NCBI GenBank assembly: GCA_029931535.1
Contig: JAQPZY010001297.1
Coordinates: 372,001-436,000, forward strand
Reading direction: 5' to 3'
Source: Margaritifera margaritifera
Taxonomy: Eukaryota > Mollusca > Bivalvia > Unionida > Margaritiferidae
Length of the DNA: 64,000 nt
The translations under genes were made by a program, and so were the position numbers. Of the stretch, positions 12,284 to 25,269 are shown in pieces (position 1 is the first letter of the stretch; each line of letters starts with the position of its first letter). The notes below the pieces were generated by a model. The model did not search any database, was not told where the DNA came from, and was given only the letters and a program-made list of their open reading frames with translations.

Positions 12284-13302
12284 GTAAACCACGTACATGT
12301 TTAGATATATTGGTAAACATTGCAGCCTTACATTTGGATTTCTCAGACTTCAGTTTAATGACACAGATGTGTTTTGTAAGGTTGGAATTTTGATATCGTT
12401 AACCTTGCTCAGTCGCCTTTTCACAGATTTTTATAATAGTTCTTTTGCATTGATAGGTAAATAATTGTTCTCGTGATCGATTTTTTCTCATCTACAGAAT
12501 TTATGTAAATTGCATCTATGATACCCGTAAACATGTAAATAATACATTGCGAGAGTGGATTTTAATTATCTGTGCTATTCTGAAATCAAGGAACAGTACA
12601 TACTGCAAACATGAGGCAAATATAATTTTATTCAATAAAACAAATACAGTACTGGGATACAAGTTGAGAAGACCTGATCCAGTGTTGCATCAAATAGATT
12701 TAAAAATCTGTTTTATTGTTACAGTGTGGTTTAATGTAGAGTAGTTGAATTTTAAATCACATTTTGTCATCAGAAGCAATAATCTCACCATTCATACTTT
12801 TACATTCTGGATAAATGTGAATGGAAAGAAACTAAGCGAAATGAACCAGATATGCTCTTTCATTTTGAAACCCTCACAGTGCTGCAGTGCTAAATCCAGG
12901 TTATTTGAGTCATCAAGAATTCTTCAATTAGAAGATCACAATCTTATTTCATCTGGGAGGGGAAGGAGGAGACTTTGTAAATTGATTTTCACTGTGAGAA
13001 AGGTATTTTGTTTACAGCATAGTAGAAATTTGAGTGTATCCAGTGCATGTATTCTGTTATGAAAGGACTAAGTATGTATAGTTATGACACAGCAGATGAT
13101 GCTAGTTTATTGGTGCAGATTCAGTGTAATTCTTCTCCATTATTCTTCACATTTGTGTTTGGAATAGAGACACGCACAAAAAAACAACAACTCCGATTTG
13201 TAAGCTTTCAAATTCATATGGGATTTGATGTTTTACCAAGAATATCCAATTGTGAACAGCATTATAATATCCAGATCTCCTGCTGAATAATACACAGGCA
13301 GA
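12284..13302. other. No gene recognised
   Basis: Two adjacent short frames (12547-12744 and 12745-13062) have no motif, start context or splice chain that supports a gene. The sequence is otherwise AT-rich and unremarkable. Confidence 0.5.
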
Positions 13303-13473
<171 letters not shown>

Positions 13474-13475
13474 CT

Positions 13476-13525
13476 GTATTAAGGTTTAATGGCATGTGAG
13501 CACAATACTGGCTATATGGAAGACT
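13476..13525 (-). mobile_element. LINE 3' end fragment
   Basis: GGTTTAATGGCATGTGAGC followed by ACAATACTGGCTATAT matches 31573-31615, the 3' end of the Jockey-type LINE relic. The orientation is minus, with the tail at the microsatellite. This is a 5'-truncated insertion or a fragment. Confidence 0.6.
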
Positions 13526-14087
13526 GGTGCACATTGTACCTTTTGTGCCTTACTAGATTTCATGCAAACAGTGTAGACACTGACTGACCCAATGGCATAT
13601 TAGTGTGTGGCTGCAGATCTGGGTCTATGCAGTTTACGGTTGGATTTGCTATACATGGGTCAACAACAGTAACTGTAAATAAGTATCTCATCATTTGAAT
13701 TTAAAATCTGAATGTATTTAAGTTTGGTACTGAATAGAAAATTCTACTGATAGCTACTTATCTTGGTAAGTATACAGTCACTTCTTCCATCACAAATTGT
13801 TCCATTGAAAAACCCAACGGTACAAAGAACTGGTTTTAATTTGAATGGTCTTCAGTAAATCTCTTGATGCATACATGTATTTGTCCCTTCAATTTAGTTT
13901 ACTGTATTGTCCGTAAATTTTGGTACCTTCCAATATTTCATACATGATCAGTCTTTACAAATCAAAATTATTTGTAGTCCTCTAATTTTTTATATGGAGA
14001 ACTCTTCTTGTTAAAAACTAGCAAATTGTTGTACGTACTTAAATGTATATGAACATTGTAATAAAAAAAATTTCATATAATTATTTG

Positions 14088-14338
14088 GTTGGTTGGTTGT
14101 TATGGGTTTAATGCCATTTTTCAGCACATGATAGGCTATACATGGCAGCCAGTATATTTGGTGGAGGAAGAACCAGAGAAAACCCCGGGAAGAACCACTG
14201 ACCCACGGGAAGCTACTGGCAAGCTTTCTCACATGCCTACATTGGCCAAGCCCGAGACTCGAACCCACGCGGACTGAGGTGAGATGTCAGTGATCTGTAA
14301 AGGCGAGCGCCTTAGACCACTCGGCCACCCGGGACCCC
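14088..14338 (-). mobile_element. tRNA-derived SINE with intact 12-bp target duplication
   Basis: Read on the minus strand, the element starts GGGGTCCCGGGTGGCCGAG. It has an A box (TGGCCGAGTGG) and a B box (GGTTCGAGTC) of RNA polymerase III promoters, a body with CTTGGCCAATGTAGGC, and a tail GGCATTAAACCC ending in ACAACCAACCAACC. The flanks carry a perfect TATAATTATTTG duplication at 14076-14087 and 14339-14350. The intact boxes and duplication point to a fairly recent insertion made by a LINE reverse transcriptase. The head most resembles a tRNA-Leu or tRNA-Ser type because of TGGCCGAGTGGTCTAAGGC. It is not a functional tRNA gene, because the acceptor stem does not close. Confidence 0.93.
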
Positions 14339-14350
14339 TATAATTATTTG

Positions 14351-15114
14351 TACGCCCAACAAAATAAGTCATACAAAAGTGTATGTAAAATTACAGACAA
14401 TACAATATGGTTATCAAAGCTTTTGATTGCCACTGGTTTTATGATACAATACTGTATGTACTATATGTATCACAATACAGATGTCCCGATATCATGATAC
14501 AACTTTTTGCTTTTGCTATGTTAACAATTTACGATGAGCTTCAATATGTACGTCATCACGATCAATTTCTTTTTCAGCACCTCAGCTCCAATCATTTTAA
14601 TAAATGTACATCATACATGTATGTCATTTTCAGTATCTGCCCCTAATATAATATAAACTGCAAATTCACTTTCATCTACTTGCAACTCATGCTGTAATTT
14701 AACAAATTATCTAATTACATTCATTTCTTAAGTGGTATGATTAGTATCATGATTTGAGCATGCCATGCCAAATTTTTAGCTTGACTGCTCAAAGATCTGA
14801 AGAGTTATTGCAAGTGATTTTTAGTTCAATTTTAAAAAATATGTTCAAATTTATATCAATGAGACCTATATGAACTGATGACAACCATTTGTGGATGCAT
14901 ACATTTATACAGAATACAAGAAACCCAACATCTTTAAATGCATTAACAACTGTATTGTACATCAACTGGAACCTACAGCACTGGTCTTGAGGCAACTGGT
15001 TCTTTGCTAGTTGAATCCACCTTAATTTCCATACTTTTATACGAGAGGTTGCAGAATTGACACCAAGAGGTCGCAGCAATGTCGATTTGATCTCAGAGGA
15101 TCCGTTACGCCTGC
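14351..15114. other. No gene recognised
   Basis: Short frames (14407-14646 plus; 14789-15133 minus) have no recognisable motif. The sequence is AT-rich. Confidence 0.5.
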
Positions 15115-15500
15115 CCACCATGTAAATGGTCATAAATGTTAATGATGTTGATGTGCCACTAACCCCCCACGATGTAAATGGTCATAAATTTTAATGATGT
15201 TGATGTGTCACTACCCCCCCCCACCATGTAAATGGTCATAAATGTTAATGATGTTGATGTGCCACTTCCCCCCCCCACCATGTAAATGGTCATAAATGTT
15301 AATGATGTTGATGTGCCACCACCCCCACCACCACCATGTAAATGGTCATAAATGTTAATGATGTTGATGTGCCACTACCCGCCCCACCATGTAAATGGTC
15401 ATAAATGTTAATGATGTTGATGTGCCACTACCCCACCAACATGTAACATAAATGTTAATGATGTTGATGTGTTGATGTGCCACTCCCCTCCCCCTCATGT
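15115..15500. repeat. 52-54-bp tandem repeat, about 7 units
   Basis: Units with ATGTAAATGGTCATAAATG and TTAATGATGTTGATGTG are separated by variable C-rich spacers (CCCCCCAC types). Spacing between TGTAAAT words is 52 then 54. The C-tract varies most, suggesting slippage there. Confidence 0.95.
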
Positions 15501-16180
15501 AAAAAATCTTCTTGCAGCTACTTCTCCTGAACAGATGGCTATACCTTCATATTTTATTATTTAAAACCACTTCGTTCTTGAAATGTATAGTTGGTCTTGT
15601 AATAAAATGATGATGATCCAAGCTCTCAAGGGGCTGTCTTAATGGCCATTCTGAAAATTTGTATATGGCTACTTCTTCCATTGGATGGTTGTATTGACAT
15701 GTTTTCACTAAAACACTATAACAGTATGTAGCTGGTTTTGAATGAAACTGGTGCTTATCGGACCTCCAACATGCAACCACAGTGGCCATCTAAAAGTTTT
15801 GTTATCGCTACTTCTTTTGTGCAAATGGTGGGATTGACATGGGACTTTTAATAAATAAAACAAAATTTTGTAACATGTAATTGGTTCTGCATGAAAATTT
15901 ATGGTGCAGATCTTGCCACCAGCATATCTGTACTTTTGTGAAGGAGTTTTGAAAACCAGACCTAATTGATCTTTGGGTCAAGTCAAAGTTCATTGCCTGC
16001 ATTTTTTTACTTCATTGAGCTTGTAACCACACTGACTTCTACATATACAATTAGAAATTAATTTTGACCAGACTTTGTATTTAGTTGCATTCCAACAAAC
16101 AAGTTGATAGCACTCTGTCGTTGATTTTAAGGTCAACGGTCTTGACTTACATTTTTTAGCTGTACTGAGCATGATAACAT
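15500..16180. repeat. Diverged long-period repeats related to the 37-39 kb array
   Basis: At least three degenerate units share phrases with the 37-39 kb array: GCTACTTCTTCCATTGGATGG, GTTTTCACTAAAAC and CAGTGGCCATCT. Period is roughly 150 bp. The units are too diverged to give firm borders. Confidence 0.6.
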
Positions 16181-18185
16181 AATCATAATAATGAAGGGAA
16201 ATTATCCACCCAGTTTGTAAATATATCTGAAGAATACCGTGAATGATGTCAGTTCAATAACTTGCTTTTTTTCCCAAACAAATATTGAAGGTCCAGTTTT
16301 GTTAAATGTTAGGAAATAAGTTTGTGATATAATACCATTAAAATTATTTTATTAAACACATTCAGTTTGAAATTTGATTTTTTAAATGTCAAAAAGTAGT
16401 TAAATTATGATTTTAAATAGTTATCACCTACCCTACTGTATGAGGAAAACATAACTGAGTTACAGTAAATTGAGGTTGAGTTACTGTCCTTAGTATGACA
16501 TCAGTGGTGGCACTTTTAATTCAATTATCACTGCTTATCTTAAATGGTAATAATGTATCATGTCAGCTTCCTGTCAGGACATAAATTGTAATTAGAAGAC
16601 TTCAATTTTACATACTTTTAAATTTTGGCACTAATTTTGTCTTTACCCTTTATATTTTTTTTAAAAATTTTAAACATGCTGTTTTGAAAATACTTATCTA
16701 ATTACTTCAGTAAATGAATACGAAATGCACTTGTGCAACAAATTGAGGGTCATTTTTCTCGGCAATTTTCTAGTGAATTGCCTTAGAGAGAGAAAGTAGT
16801 AGTAAGCAACAGCTTGTCTGAATTACATCTAAATAGATAATTCTTGTCAAGTTACTATCAATAAACTAATTCTATTTAGATCATATCCACACTCATTAAG
16901 ACTTTTCGCTATTTTACATTGCAGTGTGTACAAAAAAGAAACAAGGACAAAATAAACACTACACATGGCAGATTAAATTAAACACCAGAGGTTGCAGATT
17001 GAAAAAATGACTTGTTTTATTGTCTACAGTCCTCAAAATATGGGAGATATGTGGCTTGTCAGCTATGTCGAAAGTTTATTGTGTGCACCCGAGTGTGACT
17101 CAATATGAAGACAATTGCTTTATCACTGAGTGTAATGAAAACATGAAGCCCTTATTTAAAAGTAATATCGGTCATTCTTGTAATTTACACCTGACAACTA
17201 TATTCACTTCTTGGTTTCACTATACATGTACATGTAGATGAAATGTCCACATGCAAAATGATGATGGTTCGCACAAAGAATGATACATTTTTGACGAGTT
17301 AGTCAAGAACTTTTAGAAGGCTACAAAATGGTTTGACTAGTGCATTCATTTTATTTTCACTAAAGGGATTAGTATAACATCCATTGTTCTTTATGAACAT
17401 TAATATAATATTAATTCTGGTGCAATTTAAGCCTACTTTATTGATGAAATGTTTCTTCAACTTTTCCTGGGAAGTATGTTCTGCATAAAATATTAGTGAC
17501 ATAACCAAAACACGAGTCTTTGCAACTTTTCCGTAGGAGTAGTCACATCATTCACCAAATGAATGGTGAGAGTTTTCTTCTAATGTTCTTTATATAATTG
17601 TCACAAGGTGAAAAGGCACTTACCTCTGTTCATTGAAAATATACAAGTAAAAGTGTTCAAGTATCATTTTGATCACAAAGTTGCAGATTTTAAAAGGTTA
17701 TTTGTCAGTTGGAAAAATTCATTACTAGACCATGGACCATGCTGACTGCTGTTCTGATTGTCAGATCACAGTAAAAATTGCCTTTTGCACCAATGATGTC
17801 GCACAAGTCCAGTGCACTGGAATGAAATTAAAACTCCTGATTCAGCTGTGGGTAAAGTACTGTGTAAAAACATGCTGTTGGCTTTATCATTTGATGAATC
17901 ATGCCATATCATAAAATTTATATATATACATATTTATAGTCCAAGGAGCTTATATAATATAGGTTGTATACATGTACATGTATATACTGAACTTTATCTT
18001 TAATTATAGATTTGATCAAACTTAGCATGTCGGTATATCTTGACATTGCCTGAGACAAGTTCACTGACCTCATATCCAAGATATCAGGGTTCAAAGTCAG
18101 AGGCCATGACAAATAATTTTTTAACGCACATACAGGTATCTCGCGAATACATTAATTCAGATATGTAATAAAATATTTTTTTTCT
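16181..18185. other. No gene recognised
   Basis: AT-rich DNA. None of the short frames here (for example 17020-17241 and 17732-17914) has a family motif or a supportable splice chain. Confidence 0.5.
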
Positions 18186-18189
18186 TCAA

Positions 18190-18335
18190 ATATGGTTTGT
18201 TGGAGTTTCTCAAGAATATCAGAGATGGTTTCAGTACTCAGCGGTTAAAGACAATAAAAGGACAGAAGGAATGGGGATTCCTGGAAATTCTTTTCTGCCA
18301 GTAGAATGTCAATTCCTTTGAACAACTCCTGTTAT
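18190..18335 (+). repeat. Dispersed repeat, copy 1 of 3
   Basis: The stretch with GGAGTTTCTCAAGAATATC, AGATGGTTTCAGTACTCAG, then TTAAAG and GTCAATTCCTTTGAACAACTC recurs at 48515-48660 and 63850-63995 in the same orientation and order. No inverted ends or coding capacity were seen, and the family is not identified. Confidence 0.7.
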
Positions 18336-19232
18336 TGTATTACCATAAAAATACATGGTATGGTCATAATAGTTTCTTAAAATTTATGTAGAAGTTGAAG
18401 TTGCAAGATCTGATTAATGTTATTGACCACATTGATGTATATGATCAATTTCATTCAAATTGGTGCTTGCAGAAGTTTGTTTCTTGCATTGGAGTATGAG
18501 TCAAAGACATGACTGATTGTGCAATTCTTGATGTGTCTGGGAGATATGTCTGAAAGGAATGTTGAGCTTCTGTTAAGTACATAATGATTTTGTGTTAGAT
18601 ATATTTGATACTGAAATCTAGAGAACTTTCATACTTCTAATACAAACATTATGAGCTAGTGATGAAAAATCCTTCACTGTTATTCTCATTGCTTTCTCAT
18701 CTTCCTCCCCCATATTGCAGTAATCCCCATCAAGTTTGGCACTAAAATTTCAGATGGTACAGAATTATCTCAAACTCCTATAATAAATGCATTAATTTGG
18801 TGAGGACCATATATTTGTCTAGCACAGCCTCAATTTGAAGTTAAACTTTTCACTTTATATGTTTGAAAATTACTGGATAATGAGAGTCTTTAATACTTAA
18901 AGAAGCTATAATTACCATTAATTACAGCTGTAGATTGGCTGCCTGGGGTGCAGGGGAAGGCAGTTTGCAGAAGGATGTGATGATGGACATCATCCCACTG
19001 AGACAGTCCAGATGATGAAACTATCAGCATCTCAGGTACTTCAGTATCCATCACCCAGTACATTGCCACACCAGACCCCATCATACACCTGACAGTGAGT
19101 ACCATGTTTACCCCTGTAAGTAGCACCCATTCTTCAAAAAATGGGTTGTATAATAAAAGATTCACATTGTCTATCCATCTTTTTTTGATCCATGCATCTG
19201 TCGTGCCTATCTTGGCTTTAACTCCTGTTTCA
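18336..19232. other. No gene recognised
   Basis: The 18890-19165 minus-strand frame (91 codons) covers a less AT-rich patch with splice-like words, but no frame carries a known motif. Near 19100, TACCATGTTTACCCCTG resembles TACCATATCTACCTCTG at 20331. This may be another dispersed repeat in direct orientation. Confidence 0.4.
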
Positions 19233-19233
19233 G

Positions 19234-19286
<53 letters not shown>

Positions 19287-19800
19287 TAATAACTTTATTT
19301 AAAGAAGAAGCTCATTTGGTCAACTGACCAATCTTCCACGAGGCCTTCTACAATTACATGTATATGTTGTAAAATTTTTACAAGTTGTGGTGTCTTTAGA
19401 CAACAATGCTATTAAAAACTAGATAATTGATCTACTGCTACTATAAAATATGTACAAGGCATTAAAGATGAGTACATACAGGATTCATACAAAAGTTAGT
19501 AGTGAACGTGTGTAAAACATTACAGGTGAGTACATAAAGAACATTGTTTTAAAGAAGAGTAGTACCGAATTACACAAAATCATACAAATGATTGTTTTAA
19601 AGTAGAGTAGTACTGAATTACACAAAATCATACAAATGATTGTTTCTGTGAATGCTGACTAAGAAGCTTCTTAAAATCTAGGAAAGAGTCAGCTGACCTT
19701 ATATCAGGTGAAATGGAATTCCATAGTTTGGCTCCAGAATGCATAAGATTGTTCCAAAACTTGCAGTTTTAGTGTATCTAGGACTGATGACATGTTACAC
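19233..19800 (-). mobile_element. 3' end of a CR1/L2-like LINE with (ATT)n tail
   Basis: Read on the minus strand, 19640-19790 encodes FWNNL, then AKLWNSISPDIRSADSF and LDFKKLL before a stop. This matches the usual end of non-LTR reverse transcriptase ORFs (W..LP..IR.A.S...FK..L). A 3' UTR of about 400 bp follows, ending in AATAAAG and a (TTA/ATT)n tail at 19233-19290. The element is 5'-truncated, and more upstream coding remnants may extend past 19800. The clade is uncertain; CR1 or L2 is inferred from the end motif and the short repeat tail. Confidence 0.65.
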
Positions 19801-20104
19801 TTAAACTTGCTAACTGTTACCTACTTTGCTGGTTGTATTTGACATGGCTCAAACATAATGCCTAGGTTCAAATACGTTTCTCCTATTGCCACCAACATTA
19901 CAATTTGGGTGCATCTTGGGATGAAATTTAGTCATGCACCAAAACTGGGTCACTTTGATCTGCATGTACTTCTAGAATTTATCCATTATTGCTCAAAATA
20001 CTGACTTGTATGTGCTGTGGTGGCTTATCTTGTGCTTATCTAATAACTGGTTTATATTTATCTATCTGCAGTTTACTATTTCTGCACTTATCTAGTGAGT
20101 GCTG

Positions 20105-20241
20105 TAATCTATATACTCACTTATAAGTCAAGTTCAATTGCAAACAACATAGACCCTGATCTGCTAGCACATTATGCAGTGTCAGATCTAGGTGTGTGCA
20201 GTTTGCAATTTGACTCAACTTATATGCAAGTATATACAGTA
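20105..20241. mobile_element. Palindromic MITE, single-hairpin form
   Basis: The ends TAATCTATATACTCAC and (reverse-complemented) TACTGTATATACTTGC are imperfect inverted repeats bounded by TA. The interior folds on itself: CATAGACCCTGATCTGC opposes GTCAGATCTAGGTGTG. It belongs to the same family as 30345-30551 and 58887-59108, but holds one hairpin instead of two. It is non-coding. Confidence 0.75.
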
Positions 20242-20652
20242 CCCCTGTAAGGACATGTATTTCATTTGCCATCTACAAAACTCATTGATTTCCAAAATTG
20301 TGAATTACCAGTGGTAACATTAATGGTGAATACCATATCTACCTCTGTAATAACCATCCATTTATCAATTAATCATCCAGAATCCTTCTGTTGTAATCAC
20401 CCACCCTTGAACCTATCCTGGTGATTACAGCATATGATGCCTTGCCATTATATGGTAATTGTCATCTGTATTACCAGCATAGCAGACACATTCATTATTT
20501 CAGGGCTAGACATATCTCTTTGGCTTTGGGACAAATATTTTTTCATAATTAAAGAAAATGTATTTCAAAAATTCATATGATATAAATGTTATGTAAATAT
20601 GTTTATGTTTTCTCAATTATATGAAAGTCAGCAAGAATTCACAATGATGCCT

Positions 20653-20830
20653 GTTTTAATATCAGTAATAAATAAGCTGTTGCCATTGCATAGCTGACTC
20701 TTTTCTGGACAGAAAATACCCTTGACTGTATGATGAGATGTGATCCTCCCTTACGGTGACTTCAGAATGTTCTGAAGTCCAGCCTGTAGCTTCTGGCCCA
20801 CGTGCATTAGTCCTCATTCTTTTGCGGTTG
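20653..20830 (+). repeat. Left inverted terminal repeat of DIRS copy 1
   Basis: TGACTTCAGAATGTTCTGAAG and GCCTGTAGCTTCTGGCCCA are the reverse complement of sequence at 27700-27750. The outermost part (TTTTAATATCAGTAATA) has no partner at the right end, but it is complementary to the first half of the internal complementary region at 27528-27564. Confidence 0.85.
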
Positions 20831-21417
20831 ACCTCTATCTTTAAGATGGATTAAGTCACTCTTCGTAGAAAATTGCATTTTCTTAGAGCATATGTCGCGA
20901 ATTGATAATTTTCATTATGTACCTCGTTTTTATATTGTGTTATTACCATCAGATCAAGTAATATTCCTGTTTTTAATTAACTCTTTCTTTCTCTCTCACT
21001 CGTTATTGGCATTTTTTTGGTTATGTTTTTCATAACCTTGCATTTAGGTTACCCACCCACCCACAGGGTTTTCAGGTACATTTATTGTCATTGAGAATTA
21101 TTTTATTCCTTTTTCTAGCTCATATAGGTATTGAGATATCCCTATTCTTGCTGAACTGGTCTGCTGCCTGATCTTGATTTTGTTTTAGAACAGTACGAAT
21201 CATCAGAATATATATTCCATTTAATCTGATTTGTCCTATTTTTATTCTCCGGAAGGAGGTTGCACACCAGTTGTTAATTTCATGTGTGTGTTTAATGACT
21301 GAACACCTGTTCATTCTAAAAATTAAGTATAGGATAGTATTCCTTTTTATTATTATTTTTTGCAATCTTACCAAGCTGGTTTTTTGCTCGTCTCTTGAAT
21401 AAGCATGGCATCTTTGA

Positions 21418-21982
21418 TTAAAACTTAAGTATCATTGGTCATTTTAATTCTTTTCATCCAGTATTCAGCATTGCTGACCTTTTGTATTAAAACTTAAGTA
21501 TCATTGGTCATTTTAATTCTTTTCATCCAGTATTCAGCATTGCTGACCTTTTGGTTTAAAACTTAAGTATCATTGGTCATTTTAATTCTTTTCATCCAGT
21601 ATTCAGCATTGCTGACCTTTTGTATTAAAACTTAAGTATCATTGGTCATTTTAATTCTTTTCATCCAGTATTCAGCATTGCTGACCTTTTGGTTTAAAAC
21701 TTAAATATCATTGGTCATTTTAATTCTTTTCATCCAGTATTCAGCATTGCTGACTTTTTGTATTACAACTTAAGTATCATTTGTCATTTTAATTCTTTTA
21801 ATCCAGTATTCAGCATTGCTGACCTTTTGTATTAAAACTTAAGTATCATTGGTCATTTTAATTCCTTTCATCCAGTATTCAGCATTGCTGACCTTTTGTA
21901 TTAAAACTTAAGTATCATTGGTCATTTTAATTCTTTTAATCCAGTATTCAGCATTGCTGACCTTTTGTATTAAAACATAAGT
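21418..21982. repeat. 69-bp minisatellite, about 8 units, inside DIRS copy 1
   Basis: AAAACTTAAGTATCATTGG words are spaced 69 bp apart, each followed by CATCCAGTATTCAGCATTGC. Divergence is low. The array is absent from DIRS copy 2, where the corresponding region is deleted. Confidence 0.95.
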
Positions 21983-22454
21983 GGTGGATGACATCTGGAA
22001 AGGGTGATTTCTTGCAGTTTTAATTAGCGTTGACTTAATCTGCGCAAATACACCACACTTTTACATAATACTTATACAGAAGTTTTTTGTAAATCTTGTT
22101 TTCAGCATTTTCTTGCAGCAATGTCTAAGCAGGGTATGGGGGGGGGGCACAAGAAAGCCCCTTGGGACACCCCCCACATGCCTAGCATGTACAGACTTTA
22201 AAAAGACAGATGGTTGTTTCTTTTGCAGTCTATGGTCAGACAAGGTCTGGGACCTCACTGAATGCAGACAGACTTACAAAGGAAGGAAGAAATTGCCTTC
22301 ATCTTCTTCCTCAGAATTTTCAAGTTTTTCCATTTCTTAGCCAAATGGGTGGCAGAGGAGGATTAGTCAAGTCTCTTCAGAGATGCTTACTGTTCTTGGG
22401 ACTCCTCCCAAGGCAGGAAATAAGTGGGTGGAGAGTGAGGAGCGGTACCCTCTC

Positions 22455-23350
22455 ATATCCAGTAGGAGAGAGAGAGTCAGTTGCACCCTTCCATGATGGA
22501 GGAGAGAGAGAGTCAGTTGCACTCTTCCATGATGGAGGAGAGAGAGAGTCAGTTGCACCCTTCCATGATGGAGGAGAGAGAGAGAGTCAGTTGCACCCTT
22601 CCATGATGGAGGAGTGGTACCCTCTCATATCCAGTAGGAGAGAGAGAGTCAGTTGCACCCTTCCATGATGGAGGAGAGAGAGAGTCATTGCACCCTTCCA
22701 TGATGGAGGAGAGAGAGAGTCAGTTGCACCCTTCCATGATGGAGGAGAGAGAGAGTCATTGCACCCTTCCATGATGGAGGAGAGAGAGAGTCATTGCACC
22801 CTTCCATGATGGAGGAGAGAGAGAGTCAGTTGCACCCTTCCATGATGGAGGAGTGGTACCCTCTCATATCCAGTAGGAGAGAGAGAGTCAGTTGCACCCT
22901 TCCATGATGGAGGAGAGAGAGAGTCATTGCACCCTTCCATGATGGAGGAGAGAGAGAGTCAGTTGCACCCTTCCATGATGGAGGAGAGAGAGAGTCATTG
23001 CACCCTTCCATGATGGAGGAGAGAGAGAGTCATTGCACCCTTCCATGATGGAGGAGAGAGAGAGTCATTGCACCCTTCCATGATGGAGGAGAGAGAGAGT
23101 CAGTTGCACCCTTCCATGATGGAGGAGCTGCACCCTCTCCTATCCTGTAGGACAGAAAGTGAGTTGCACCCGCCCATGAGGGAGGAGCAGCATCCTCTCC
23201 TATCCAGTAGGACAGAGAGTGAGGAGTGAGTCACACCTGCCAGTGAGGGAAGAGCAGCACCTCACCTATCCAGTAGGACAGAGTGAGTCATGCCATCCTG
23301 TTAGGTAGGAGCAGCACCCTCTTCCATCCCATAGGGCAGCGAGTGAGTCA
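22455..23350. repeat. 36-40-bp GAGAGAGAG minisatellite in the DIRS gag region
   Basis: The unit is GGAGGAGAGAGAGAGTC plus AGTTGCACCCTTCCATGATG, with length variants (TCATTGC for TCAGTTGC). A longer spacer with GGTACCCTCTCATATCCAG interrupts at about 22440, 22615 and 22855, making a higher-order period near 240 bp. After 23130 the units degrade (CCTATCCAGTAGGACAGAG forms) to about 23350. The 152-codon frame across it is repeat translation joined to gag-like sequence. Confidence 0.93.
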
Positions 23351-24429
23351 TAACGCCCTCCTCCCATATGAGGGAGGATCAGCACCCTTTCAGACCCTCA
23401 GGGCGCTGTTGTTGGTGACAGGATCGAGCCACCTGGTAAAGAAAGAGCTACAATATGTCAGTCAGATCTGAGGACGGGTCTTCCTACATATTGAAGTCGC
23501 CTGACTGGTAATTGACTGGTCACCGGTCATTGGAGCCCATTCAGAATGGGGATAGGGATCAGGTTGACACACCCCCTCTCTCCAGGCTACTGTTGAATCA
23601 CATTTGGGATTGGAAATCGGCATACAGACATCAGTCTAGGGAAGGGTTATTGGATTGTCATCCCCCCTTTCCTATAATCTCACTAAATCCCTATGGGATG
23701 TGGGGCCTTCCACCACAGGGAAGTAGTTGGCCCTTCCTCTATATGCAGCTGTGGACTCAGTGCCTTGGTCCCGTGGTAGAGAGGTCAATGCTGCAGTCCG
23801 TGGACTGAGAGGACTGAGATCTTCCTCTTATGAAGTGGGGTCAAAAGGAGGGTTGAAAGTTGCTCTCACCCACCTGTTGAGTCTGCCACTAGGGACAGTC
23901 CCATTGCTCTGTGAAAGGAGTTACAGGTCGAGGTTCCCCTTACCCCCAAGTCTCTCCTGCAGCAAAGAGATGTTGGGTCACATAGTCCTATCTCCCAGGA
24001 GTGAGAGCGGGACAAAGACGTCCTGTCTGTCCTCATAGATTCTCATGAGTTTGATGCAGAAAAGGCTGAAGTGTCACCTCCTCACCTAAGGTCCCACACA
24101 TCCCAACTGTAGGTCAAGGCAGCAGTGATCTGGGTCCTAAGCCTTCAGGCCCCGAACATTCTCTCCAGCTTGGAGAAATCCTATTGTGCTACTGCTTGAC
24201 CAGATCTGTTGTTGCTCCCTCACTCGGCTATGATTAAGGAGCTTTCCCAAAGGTTTAGTAAGGGCCAGGAGTTTGCTAGACAACATAAGGGGTGGTCTAA
24301 CCCCCCCCCCCCTTACATTGAGTCCTTGGTCTCTGCAACTAGTTATAGGGTTCACACCCCTTCCTGACTCCTTAAACCACTCACTTTGGATGTCGGAGCG
24401 GCACAAGTGGGTATTTTCACGGGAATTCA

Positions 24430-25070
24430 GTTTTGACTTGCCTTCCAGTTAAAACACTGGAGGTCTTAGAACTAAAGACTAGGTCATTAGTAACCATAGC
24501 CTCACATGCCTTCCTCTTTTTGGCAGCCTCTTTCAGCCTTCTGGAGGAATCTCTATCACCAGCTGCCCTTAAACGTTTGTTGGAAGCGGTGACCAAAACA
24601 TCTAGGCATGCTTTATCCTTGTTCATGAAATTCAGCTGAGCTTCTGCAGATATGTTGCACAGTAAGCACAGTAAGAACCTTCTGAGGGCTGCTTCCTAGG
24701 AGGCAGAGACCCTCTTAGGAGGCCTCATTCCCTCCGTGGCTTCTCACGATTTGAGAAACCAGCAATAACAGTCCCTTGCATCCACTTCTGGCCTTTCAAA
24801 ACCAGCCAAGAAGCAGAATCATCCTGACCACCCAAAGGGTCCATCAGTGAAGTTCTTCAAAGCCTTGCAGCCCCAGTCAAAGCAACAACCTCAATTCAGA
24901 GCTCCCTCTCGACAGTCGGGCCTTAAAAAGTTGTGCTGCAAAGGCCCAGGGAGGAAGTTCCCAGGCCCTTCCCCTTTCCTAAAGAAAAGGAGGGGGGGGG
25001 ACAGCCCTATGGACTCTCTCCCTCTCCTGCAGTGTGTCTCTTTCTGTTGCTTCCCATAGGTGCGAGGCTA
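24430..25070 (+). pseudogene. DIRS gag-like ORF remnant, copy 1
   Basis: The frame contains FLAASFSLLEESLSP, LLEAVTKTSRHALSL and, after stops, SKNLLRAAS and QPQSKQQPQFRAPSRQ. These align with the copy 2 frame at 51098-51622 (LLEAVAKTSRHALSLSM). A basic, glutamine/proline-rich C-terminus is typical of DIRS gag-like proteins that bind the RNA. At least three stops and frameshifts break it. Upstream pieces probably belonging to the same ORF run from about 22100, interrupted by the GA minisatellite. Confidence 0.7.
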
Positions 25071-25269
25071 ACCTTTTTTCAGAGGTTTGGTTCAGCATCT
25101 CAGATGATGGCTGGATCCTCTCTATTATAAAAGGAGGATACCAACTTCAGTTTTAAGATCTTCCTCCTTTAGTAAGGTCCCCAATGTTCTTCCACCAGTT
25201 GAATCTGGTGTGATTAAAGGAAGAGGTACACTCCCTTCTCCAGAATGGTGCAGTAAAGAGTGTGTTCAA

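Noticed and set aside
14229..14338. Functional tRNA gene (reverse strand)
   Set aside because: Polymerase III A and B boxes are present, but the acceptor stem and anticodon arm do not close. Target duplications show a SINE.
18890..19165. Host exon in the less AT-rich patch
   Set aside because: Splice-like words flank it, but each plus-strand frame has early stops, and the minus frame has no family resemblance.
22210..22668. 152-codon plus-strand frame as an independent gene
   Set aside because: It joins a decayed DIRS gag-like segment to the GAGAGA minisatellite. The repeated ERESVAPFHDGG part is repeat translation.
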